Below, in pieces: positions 8,363 through 15,505 of a stretch of DNA of 64,000 bases. The translations under genes were made by a program, and so were the position numbers. The notes beneath the pieces are model-generated. The model was not told the origin of the DNA, searched no databases, and worked only from the letters and a program-made list of their open reading frames with translations. This DNA is from Flavobacterium sp. HSC-61S13 (GTDB lineage: Bacteria > Bacteroidota > Bacteroidia > Flavobacteriales > Flavobacteriaceae): positions 31,170 through 95,169 of the forward strand of contig NZ_JALJZV010000015.1 of assembly GCF_024171535.1 (NCBI RefSeq). Reading direction: 5' to 3'. Positions within the stretch are counted from its first letter, which is position 1, and the number at the start of each line of letters is the position of its first letter.

Positions 8363-10918
8363 TTAGAAAGGATAATTAATTCCAACATTTACTACCACCT
8401 TTCCAAAATTGAGTTCTTTAAACCATTTTTCTCCTTCTGGTTTCGATGGATTGTAGGTTTTAAATCCTAAATCGAATCGAAAGACAAAGAAACTAAAATC
8501 ATATCGAAGTCCAAAACCGCTTCCTAAGGCCAAATCACCCAAGGATTTTACGCCATTAAAGGTATAAGCTTCGTCTTCTACGTGATCAAAGATATTCCAT
8601 ATATTCCCAGCATCCAAAAATAAGGCTCCATTCCATTTTCCCGTAATGTTAAATCGGTATTCTGCACTGGCAAATAATTTCATGTTTGCTTCATTAAAAT
8701 CATTGATGGCGCCACTGCTACCAGGACCTAGACGGTATGAATGCCAAGCGCGGTTGTCATTTGATCCACCGGCAAAATAGCTTCGAGAAAAAGGAATACT
8801 GTTTGAATTGCCATACGGAATGGCAATACCTCCAAAAGTATGGAAGGCAAGAACTTGTTGGCGACCTAGATCCCAGTATTTGATAAAATCAATTTCTGTT
8901 TTGACGTACTGAGAGAACTCTACATTGAGTAAAGTATGATTCCCATTTTCATTGACATTTGATTTATTGCTTTTTGTCAAAAGACTAACCAATCCTCCAG
9001 CAGATTCAAATTTAGCTTTAAAAGTATAAAAATTATTATCCTTAATATCGGTTTTAGACGACTTGGTAAATGAAATATTGGCTGCTAAAATAAGATTGTT
9101 CTCCGATAACCTCAATCGACGTTCTTCAATACTGCGAACGTTTTGGTAATCAGACGTACCGGGTAATACACTTGTTTGTCCGGCTAATACATCATTAATA
9201 AAAGTATTGGCTCTGCCATCTTGTATGGCTAAATCTCCTTTGGAATCGAAATAGTCACCGTCTTTTTCATAGCGTTGTGCTATGTCATTTAAGGTGTTAT
9301 AAGAGGATTTGTAAACGATAAAGTAATTTGATGGGTTGGTATTTCGTACATATTGTAAGTTCAATAGGTCCAAACTATAACTGGTATTTCGTTTTGGAGA
9401 CCAGCTGTAGTTGACGATTCCCGTGAAATTCTCTTTGTCTAATCCGATGTTTTGTTGTCTGAAAAGACCAAAACTCATCATGGTTCTCGGAAGCATGCTC
9501 TTGGGGATAATGCTCTCGGTTTTTATCGGGAAAACCAAACGTGGAAAAGACAATTTGGTGTCAATACCGTATTCTGATACATTTAAAAAGACGTTATTGG
9601 GATTGGCCATATCTCTTGATGATCCGACACTTCCACGTAAACCGATATCTAGGATTTCTGCTCCTCTAAATACATTTCGGATTATAAGCCCCATGTTTCC
9701 CGCAATACCAAAATCTTGTATATTGGAGTGGGTAACGTCTAACGAGGGGTTAAAAGTCATTTTTTTACGCGGCGTCAAAAAGATATTAGCTACCAAAGAC
9801 TGACCGGTACTGTCTCGTTGATCTTCGATATATTCGATAGATGGGTAATTGAAAATACGTAAATTACTGATTGACCTCGAAGTTAGTACCCTACGGAAAT
9901 CACTAAAAGTACTTCCTTTAGTAATAAAAATAGCATCGGTTAACGCCTTAGGGCGGTATTCTAATTTGTTGGCACTATAAATATTGAAATTGTTAAAGTT
10001 GATGCTGTCGGCAATATTTTCTACCTTTTTAGAAGTATTGTCGGTAAAGATATTAACATCGCTGATTTTGTAAATTTTAAACGGTACTTGTACTAAGGTG
10101 TCTCCGGACTTTACCGTTCTATCATCGATGATTAATTCGATATTGGCTTTGTGGTTGTTGTTAATCGTGTCAACGTCGTAGTGAATGTTGCTCTCTTGAA
10201 AATAATAGGCACCATTATTTCTAAAGCTTGTGGTAATGCGTTTTCGCTCGGCTTCAAAGTCTTTTGAATTGTACACTTTCTCTGGTACCACTAGGGCTTT
10301 GGAGGCATTTTTTTTATACAAACTATCGAGTGCAGGAGTAAAGATGCGTGTGGATACAGAATCAATCACATATACTTTTCCCGTTTCGATTTGGTAAGTG
10401 ACTTTTGTTTTTTGATCGCCGATACTGTCAACCTGAGTCTGTACAGTTGTATTAAAAAAACCCTGATTGAAGTAATAATTTTTTAAACGGATAACGGAAC
10501 GATTCATTCGGTTCTCTTCGTATAGGACCGGAGGCTCTCCTGTATTCTTTAAAAATTGACTAAAACCAGAAACGGCAAAGGATTTTCCCAAACGACCTAC
10601 CTGTTTTTCCGATAAAAAGGCGGTTAAATTGCGGTGTGTTGTTGGGTGTTTGTCCAGCCAAGCTTGATAACTTGAATCGGCATTGGGTTTGGCTAAATTG
10701 TATAAGTGCAAGCGCAATCGATACCCAAGAATAGAGCTGTTTGGCTGTTGGTATAGTTGATTGTGTACTGCTTCGGTTGAATTTTTCTTTCCATTTTCGA
10801 AAATCTCGTTTTGCATCAGCAACGAGCGGTTCTCAGGAACTCTCCTAGTGAGAGTACAAGAAAAAAAACTTACACTTATTAATAGAAATAGTGCTATTTT
10901 TGATGTTTTATCTTTCAA
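8363..10918 (-). CDS. tamL: TamL-type outer-membrane lipoprotein (BamA/TamA family)
   Basis: Omp85-family outer-membrane barrel that in Bacteroidota replaces TamA and is a lipoprotein. The 851-residue product begins with a signal peptide and lipobox ending SVSFFSC (Cys21), followed by the typical TLTRRVPENRSLL. POTRA-like repeats occupy roughly residues 130-400, and the C-terminal third is the barrel, closing with GFGLRYDFSFFVFRFDLGFK, here in parts GSGFGLRYDF and FRFDLGFKTYNP. Start codon is TTG at 10918: the signal peptide needs it, no in-frame ATG precedes it, and a promoter element lies 20 bases upstream. tamB is not in the window. Divergent from the SpoU gene. Confidence 0.88.
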   Translation of the reverse strand: MKDKTSKIALFLLISVSFFSCTLTRRVPENRSLLMQNEIFENGKKNSTEAVHNQLYQQPNSSILGYRLRLHLYNLAKPNADSSYQAWLDKHPTTHRNLTAFLSEKQVGRLGKSFAVSGFSQFLKNTGEPPVLYEENRMNRSVIRLKNYYFNQGFFNTTVQTQVDSIGDQKTKVTYQIETGKVYVIDSVSTRIFTPALDSLYKKNASKALVVPEKVYNSKDFEAERKRITTSFRNNGAYYFQESNIHYDVDTINNNHKANIELIIDDRTVKSGDTLVQVPFKIYKISDVNIFTDNTSKKVENIADSINFNNFNIYSANKLEYRPKALTDAIFITKGSTFSDFRRVLTSRSISNLRIFNYPSIEYIEDQRDSTGQSLVANIFLTPRKKMTFNPSLDVTHSNIQDFGIAGNMGLIIRNVFRGAEILDIGLRGSVGSSRDMANPNNVFLNVSEYGIDTKLSFPRLVFPIKTESIIPKSMLPRTMMSFGLFRQQNIGLDKENFTGIVNYSWSPKRNTSYSLDLLNLQYVRNTNPSNYFIVYKSSYNTLNDIAQRYEKDGDYFDSKGDLAIQDGRANTFINDVLAGQTSVLPGTSDYQNVRSIEERRLRLSENNLILAANISFTKSSKTDIKDNNFYTFKAKFESAGGLVSLLTKSNKSNVNENGNHTLLNVEFSQYVKTEIDFIKYWDLGRQQVLAFHTFGGIAIPYGNSNSIPFSRSYFAGGSNDNRAWHSYRLGPGSSGAINDFNEANMKLFASAEYRFNITGKWNGALFLDAGNIWNIFDHVEDEAYTFNGVKSLGDLALGSGFGLRYDFSFFVFRFDLGFKTYNPSKPEGEKWFKELNFGKVVVNVGINYPF

Positions 10919-10937
10919 GTCAATATAAATAGTAGGT

Positions 10938-10945
10938 CAAAAATA
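10938..10945 (-). promoter_or_regulatory. Bacteroidota -7 element upstream of tamL
   Basis: The minus strand reads TATTTTTG, 19 bases before the TTG start of tamL, which leaves a very short leader and supports that start. It lies in the 35-base gap shared with the divergent SpoU gene. Confidence 0.5.
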
Positions 10946-10953
10946 CATTTTTT

Positions 10954-11685
10954 ATGGTTACTAAAAACCAAATCAAACTAATAAAAAGTTTGCAGCAAAA
11001 AAAATACCGCAAACAACATCAATTATTTCTTGCTGAAGGAGTAAAAGTAATCCAAGAGTTGGTCAATTCCAATTTAAAATTACAGCAATTATTTTGTACA
11101 GAAGCGGTTGATATCAAGGTAGACCCAAGTAAGGTTGTGCTAATATCAGACAGTGATTTAAGCAAGATTACCGCTTTGAATACCGCCAATAATTGTTTGG
11201 CAATATTTGAAATTCCTCAGGCAGAAGTGAAGCCAATCAATGGATTGGTATTGGTTTTAGACGATGTTCGCGATCCGGGGAATATGGGAACGATCATTCG
11301 TCTTTGCGATTGGTTCGGGATTCGCCATTTGGTATGTTCGCCCCAAACGGTGGATGTTTACAATCCAAAAGTGATTCAAGCAACGATGGGTTCTGTCACT
11401 CGAGTTGATGTCGTTTATCTTGACCTACCCGTATTTTTAAAAGAAAAGGCTCATTTGCCGATATTCGGAACTTTTATGGATGGGCAATCTATTTACAAAC
11501 AGGAGTTGCCTGCGGAAGGACTTATAGTGATGGGGAATGAGGCAAACGGCATTTCGGCAGAAATAGAATCTTTGGTCAATCAACGTATCGCTATACCGCG
11601 ATTTGGTGATTTACAACAAACCGAAAGCTTAAATGTCGCGATGGCCACAGCTATAGTGCTCAGTGAATTTTCTCGTGCCAATTAG
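10954..11685 (+). CDS. TrmH/SpoU-family RNA 2'-O-methyltransferase
   Basis: Methylates a ribose 2'-OH in rRNA or tRNA using S-adenosylmethionine. The 243 residues have the N-terminal substrate-binding domain (about 1-85) and the SPOUT trefoil-knot domain with its three motifs: LDDVRDPGNMGTIIRLCDW, LIVMGNEANGIS and IAIPRFGDLQQTESLNVAMA. The architecture fits RlmB or TsnR-like 23S rRNA methylases, but the exact nucleotide cannot be told. Convergent with porT, only 26 bases between stops and no obvious terminator there. Confidence 0.92.
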   Translation: MVTKNQIKLIKSLQQKKYRKQHQLFLAEGVKVIQELVNSNLKLQQLFCTEAVDIKVDPSKVVLISDSDLSKITALNTANNCLAIFEIPQAEVKPINGLVLVLDDVRDPGNMGTIIRLCDWFGIRHLVCSPQTVDVYNPKVIQATMGSVTRVDVVYLDLPVFLKEKAHLPIFGTFMDGQSIYKQELPAEGLIVMGNEANGISAEIESLVNQRIAIPRFGDLQQTESLNVAMATAIVLSEFSRAN

Positions 11686-11711
11686 ATAGGGGGTGTGACT
11701 GCGGCTTTACT

Positions 11712-12425
11712 CTAGTGAAAAGTAAAGTTAACAAAGATACCTCTCGTTTTCATCGATTCAATGCCGCCGGTCCAAGGACTCTCTGGGCGATTATCTCGAA
11801 TCAGCTCGTCGTCTATACCGAATACGCCACGAATCGATGGGGAAAATTTGAAATATTCAAAATATAAATCAACTCCAACCCCCAATTCGTAATTGTTCGT
11901 CCATTGTTTCATTCTGAATCGCCCTTCGTAATTGTCGTCTTTAGAATTGAAATTACTGCTCAAATTCAGTGTAGAAGAAAATCCTCCTACTACAAAAGGA
12001 CGAACATTTCCAGTTCGTAAAGCTGAAAATTTTAATAATAGCGGGAAATGTATATAGGTCGAATTGACTTCGCGATTCGCAGAGCCCTGATTAGCTATAT
12101 TGGGGAAATGTAAATTTCGCTGCGAGTAGTACAAACCCGGCTCAAAGCGCAGATCCAGATACTCCATCAAACGCAGGTTTCCAACCAATCCGACATTAAA
12201 GCCAATGTTCGTTCTGACTTCTACATCTAAGTCGTTGTTTTTTTCGTAATAGGTAGGGTCGTAATCAAATTTAAAGTCATAGGAGTTAAACCCTAGGAAA
12301 TATCCCCAATACACGCGTTGTTTGTCCCAATCTTGCATGTTGAGTAAAGGTTTTTTACCAAACATAGATTGTGAAAAGCTTTGACAGCTAAACAGTACAA
12401 TAGCAATGAAGAATATTTTTTTCAT
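11712..12425 (-). CDS. porT: PorT-like outer-membrane beta-barrel protein, type IX secretion
   Basis: Outer-membrane barrel required for the Bacteroidota type IX secretion system. The 237-residue product has a clear signal peptide (MKKIFFIAIVLFSCQSFSQ), then amphipathic strand pairs such as RVYWGYFLGFNSYDFKFDY and YLDLRFEPGLYYSQRNL and an aromatic C-terminal strand GIFVNFTFH. Start set at the ATG at 12425, because the frame further upstream runs into ubiE and lacks a signal peptide. It follows ubiE on the same strand with a 91-base gap, the arrangement seen in Flavobacterium. Its presence implies an intact T9SS elsewhere in the genome. Confidence 0.88.
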   Translation of the reverse strand: MKKIFFIAIVLFSCQSFSQSMFGKKPLLNMQDWDKQRVYWGYFLGFNSYDFKFDYDPTYYEKNNDLDVEVRTNIGFNVGLVGNLRLMEYLDLRFEPGLYYSQRNLHFPNIANQGSANREVNSTYIHFPLLLKFSALRTGNVRPFVVGGFSSTLNLSSNFNSKDDNYEGRFRMKQWTNNYELGVGVDLYFEYFKFSPSIRGVFGIDDELIRDNRPESPWTGGIESMKTRGIFVNFTFH

Positions 12426-12516
12426 TTGAGTTTTTTTGTTTTTTAGTATACAGCTCACCGCCGTGTTTAATTTGATGCTACCAATGGGTAAACTTCGCGT
12501 TAAATACGATCTTTTT

Positions 12517-13248
12517 TTACTTAGATGCGGCATAAATGGTAGCTACTCCACCAAGTGTCTGTGGCATATCTCTAACTTCTATAAACCCAACTTTTCTCAA
12601 AATATTGTTTAACGCTTCTCCATAAGGGAAATTTGTTGCCGATTCTGATAAATAAGTATATGCTTTTTTGTCTTTTGAGAATATTTTTCCAATTATTGGC
12701 ATCAATCCGTTGGTAAATATAGCATATCCTTGCTTAAAAGGAAATTTTGTAGGCACAGAAGTTTCTAAAATCACAAAAATTCCTCCTGGTTTTAACACAC
12801 GCAGTATTTCGGCAAGCCCTTTTTCTAAGGTTTCGAAATTTCGTACTCCAAAGGCAACGGTAATTGCGTCAAAATAATTGTCCTCAAAGGGAAGATTTTC
12901 GGAATCACCTAAGACCATCTCAATGCGGCTGTTCAGGTTTCTTTCTTTTATTTTTTGTTTACCCACTTCAAGCATACCTTCAGAAATATCCAATCCGATG
13001 ATTTGTATAGCTTGGGTTTCTGCCATTAAAATAGCTAAATCGCCTGTTCCTGTAGCGATGTCTAATACGCGTTTTGGATTGGTGTCGGCGACTAGTTTAA
13101 GAACTTTTTTACGCCATTTTACATCATTTCCCAATGAAATAATACGGTTCAAACGGTCGTATTTTCCAGAAATGGTGTCAAACATTTGTGCCACTTGTTC
13201 TTTTTTGCCTAATTCGGATTCTTTATATGGGGTGATATTCTTTGACAT
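12517..13248 (-). CDS. ubiE: Demethylmenaquinone C-methyltransferase UbiE/MenG
   Basis: Methylates demethylmenaquinone in the last step of menaquinone synthesis, the respiratory quinone of this group. The 243 residues form a class I SAM methyltransferase: FDTISGKYDRLNRIISLGNDVKWR is the family N terminus (parts FDTISGKYDRLN and SLGNDVKWRKK), VLDIATGTGDLAI is motif I, VAFGVRNFETLEKGL and RVLKPGGIFVILE follow. Length is normal. Upstream gene of the ubiE-porT pair, with its own -7 element 15 bases before the ATG. Confidence 0.96.
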   Translation of the reverse strand: MSKNITPYKESELGKKEQVAQMFDTISGKYDRLNRIISLGNDVKWRKKVLKLVADTNPKRVLDIATGTGDLAILMAETQAIQIIGLDISEGMLEVGKQKIKERNLNSRIEMVLGDSENLPFEDNYFDAITVAFGVRNFETLEKGLAEILRVLKPGGIFVILETSVPTKFPFKQGYAIFTNGLMPIIGKIFSKDKKAYTYLSESATNFPYGEALNNILRKVGFIEVRDMPQTLGGVATIYAASK

Positions 13249-13262
13249 TTCTCTATTTTTTA

Positions 13263-13270
13263 CAAATATA
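13263..13270 (-). promoter_or_regulatory. Bacteroidota -7 element upstream of ubiE-porT
   Basis: The minus strand reads TATATTTG, a full TAnnTTTG match, 14 bases before the ubiE ATG at 13248. The leader would be under 10 bases. Confidence 0.55.
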
Positions 13271-13423
13271 GGTATTCTTTGTAAATATGGTTGTGAGCAA
13301 ATCGCGATATTCCCTTTAAAAGCTATAAATCGTCAAAAGAGTAGGCGTTGCTATTAAGAGGAGATAATTTGTAAACGAAGCAGTGGCTAAGGAGTCGTAT
13401 TGTCAGATCAAAAGAGAAAGTAA

Positions 13424-13456
13424 AAATCCGTGTAGACCTCGGTCAAACACGGATTT
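13424..13456 (-). terminator. Intrinsic terminator after the GNAT gene
   Basis: Ten-bp perfect inverted repeat (arms AAATCCGTGT at 13424-13433 and its complement at 13447-13456), followed in the minus direction by a short T run. It lies 12 bases past the stop codon at 13468. Confidence 0.75.
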
Positions 13457-13467
13457 CTTAATATAAT

Positions 13468-14031
13468 TTATTTTAGGTCGTAAACCATATGGTAATATTC
13501 ACCGCCCATAAATGTCAGAGTCTCCTTGGCTTTAAAGCCAACTCTTTCATAGAGTTTTTGAGCATTTGGATTTTCAAAATCCACTAGTAAACCAACTTGT
13601 TTATACTGCTGTTCACGCGCATATTGGATGATGTGCTGTAATAATGAACTGCCAATTCCTTTGCCTTGAGCTGAAGGTGCAACTGCTAGAGTATCTAAAT
13701 ACAATTCCCCGGCTTGGGTTTCGTTCTCAGGATGCAATTCTAAACCATAACGACTGCTTATGTGTTCTAATACCGGCTTTCTCAATTCTTCGAGTTTACC
13801 CCCGTCATAACACGTAATAGAACCCCAGATGTCCTCGTGCTCATCAACAGCAACGAAAGTATTTTGATAGCTATATTGGTTGTTTTCTGATCGAAAAAAA
13901 TGAGTTAAAAACTGGATGGCTTCCTCGATGTCACTCTTGCCAATAAAGGAAAAAACAATATCTTCCATGGCTTGTAACATCATTTCTGGAACGATGTCGT
14001 GATCCTCAATTTTTGCAGCTCTAATTATCAT
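13468..14031 (-). CDS. GNAT-family N-acetyltransferase
   Basis: Acetyl-CoA-dependent N-acetyltransferase of unknown substrate. The 187 residues show the GNAT fold: an N-terminal MIIRAAKIEDHDIV strand-helix, the acetyl-CoA pyrophosphate loop VAPSAQGKGIGSSLLQHI (Q/RxxGxG/A pattern) near residue 117, and the closing NPNAQKLYERVGFKAKETL. Single-gene unit with its own promoter element and terminator. Nothing around it points to a substrate. Confidence 0.9.
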   Translation of the reverse strand: MIIRAAKIEDHDIVPEMMLQAMEDIVFSFIGKSDIEEAIQFLTHFFRSENNQYSYQNTFVAVDEHEDIWGSITCYDGGKLEELRKPVLEHISSRYGLELHPENETQAGELYLDTLAVAPSAQGKGIGSSLLQHIIQYAREQQYKQVGLLVDFENPNAQKLYERVGFKAKETLTFMGGEYYHMVYDLK

Positions 14032-14070
14032 CTGATTTAAATGTTAGGTGAGTAAAATATTTGTCAAACA

Positions 14071-14078
14071 CAAAAGTA
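14071..14078 (-). promoter_or_regulatory. Bacteroidota -7 element upstream of the GNAT gene
   Basis: The minus strand reads TACTTTTG, 39 bases upstream of the ATG at 14031. Confidence 0.5.
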
Positions 14079-14143
14079 CGTTTTTTGCTTAGTATACTAT
14101 AGTGAAAAGGAGGGCAATTTTTTAGAGCTTGTACTTCGTTGTT

Positions 14144-14191
14144 CTTGGCATAGTGTTGCTTTACCGACTTGGCATAGTGTTGCTTTACCGA
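14144..14191. repeat. Perfect tandem duplication of a 24-bp unit
   Basis: Two identical head-to-tail copies beginning CTTGGCATAG (14144-14167 and 14168-14191), in the 304-base divergent gap between the GNAT and DinB-like genes. The rest of that gap holds the GNAT promoter element and AT-rich sequence with no gene that I can see. Confidence 0.95.
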
Positions 14192-14335
14192 AATACGGGT
14201 TAGAGCTGGAGTGCTTTTTTTGCTGTGATCAGTTGTTGGTCGGTTTTAAAAAGAATAGATGCTTGCGGTTATTGTTGCAACAAAGTTTTTTTCTTTTATA
14301 TTTTTCTCGGATATTTATAGAATAAACCTTCTGAA

Positions 14336-14839
14336 ATGATGACAACGAATCCGTTATACGTTAACTATATCTCTAGATTTGAAAATAAAACCGTTCAAAG
14401 TGTTTTGGTTGACCGGATTAATGTGGTGAAGAAAATACTGGAAATCGTTTCTGCTGTGGATAAATGGAATTACAAATATGCCGAGGAGAAATGGAGTATA
14501 AAGCAAGTCATTCAGCATTGTATCGATTGCGAACGCATTTTTAGTTATCGCGCTCTTCATATAGCCCGTCAAGATCCAAATCCTTTATTTGGGTTTGATG
14601 AAAATGCGTATGCTGCGCAAGCGACAGTTATTCATAAAAGTGGTGAAGCACTGATGTATGAATACATCTTATTAATGGAGAGTATTCGTTTGATGTATGA
14701 TGGTTTTGAAGAAGTGGACTTGCAAAAGACTGGAGTAATCGCGACAAACCAGATTTCTGTAGGTGATATTGGATTTGTAATAGGAGGTCACAGTTTGCAT
14801 CATATGGATGTAATTCTGGACCGATATCTTAAGGAGTAA
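14336..14839 (+). CDS. DinB-family protein
   Basis: Member of the DinB/YfiT four-helix-bundle superfamily, metal-binding proteins often acting as thiol-dependent S-transferases or of unknown role. The 167 residues carry the three expected histidines, one in KQVIQHCIDCERIF and two in GHSLHHMDVILDRY, in the spacing of the family's metal site. Length is normal. A second ATG follows directly at 14339, so the exact first residue is uncertain by one. Divergent from the GNAT gene, ends at a strong terminator. Substrate unknown. Confidence 0.88.
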   Translation: MMTTNPLYVNYISRFENKTVQSVLVDRINVVKKILEIVSAVDKWNYKYAEEKWSIKQVIQHCIDCERIFSYRALHIARQDPNPLFGFDENAYAAQATVIHKSGEALMYEYILLMESIRLMYDGFEEVDLQKTGVIATNQISVGDIGFVIGGHSLHHMDVILDRYLKE

Positions 14840-14845
14840 AAAAAA

Positions 14846-14869
14846 AGAGCTATCTGAATGGATAGCTCT
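14846..14869. terminator. Bidirectional intrinsic terminator between the DinB-like gene and ppa
   Basis: Nine-bp perfect arms (AGAGCTATC at 14846-14854, complement at 14861-14869) with a six-base loop, flanked by A and T runs, between convergent genes. Confidence 0.92.
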
Positions 14870-14879
14870 TTTTTTTGTA

Positions 14880-15410
14880 TTAAAAACGGATGCTAAATAA
14901 GCCTTCCGGTTTGTTTTCTAGATTGTCAAAACGATCTGTGCATTCTTTGATCATAGCAATCGCTGCTGCTTTATCTCCAAATCCGTTCGTGATTACTTTT
15001 TTGCTTTCCAAGTCTTTATATACTTTGAAGAAGTGTTCTACTTCTTTTTTGAAATGTTCATTAACATCCTGAATATCGTTCAGTTTGTTCATGATTGGAT
15101 CAGAAACAGGTACACAAAGAATTTTTTCATCAGGTCCTTTGTCGTCTTCCATATAAAAAATACCTACTGGCTTTACTTCAACTACCAATCCTGGGATAGT
15201 AGGTTCTGTAACCAATACCAATACGTCTAAAGGATCTCCGTCTAAAGCCAAGGTTTCTGGTATAAAACCATAATCAGCAGGATATCTCATAGCAGAATAT
15301 AAAAGGCGATCAAAACGCAATCTTTTAAGGTCAAAATCGTATTCGTATTTATTTCTACTTCCTGTAGGGATTTCGACAAAAGCGTCGAAACTTTCAAAAT
15401 TATTATTCAT
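14880..15410 (-). CDS. ppa: Inorganic pyrophosphatase, family I
   Basis: Soluble enzyme splitting pyrophosphate to two phosphates, pulling biosynthetic reactions forward. The 176 residues contain the family I signature LDGDPLDVLVL with the metal-binding aspartates, preceded by NKYEYDFDLKRLRFDRLLYS and YPADYGFIPETL. Length is typical of bacterial hexameric forms. Single-gene unit with its own promoter element and the terminator shared with the DinB-like gene. Confidence 0.97.
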   Translation of the reverse strand: MNNNFESFDAFVEIPTGSRNKYEYDFDLKRLRFDRLLYSAMRYPADYGFIPETLALDGDPLDVLVLVTEPTIPGLVVEVKPVGIFYMEDDKGPDEKILCVPVSDPIMNKLNDIQDVNEHFKKEVEHFFKVYKDLESKKVITNGFGDKAAAIAMIKECTDRFDNLENKPEGLFSIRF

Positions 15411-15448
15411 ATATAATGTCTTTATTTCTTCATCTTATAATTGGAGTG

Positions 15449-15456
15449 CAAAAATA
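15449..15456 (-). promoter_or_regulatory. Bacteroidota -7 element upstream of ppa
   Basis: The minus strand reads TATTTTTG, 38 bases upstream of the ppa ATG at 15410. Confidence 0.5.
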
Positions 15457-15505
15457 AGTTAAATCCTACTTTATACCAAGCTTTAAAGTCAATATTAGTT
15501 AATTG

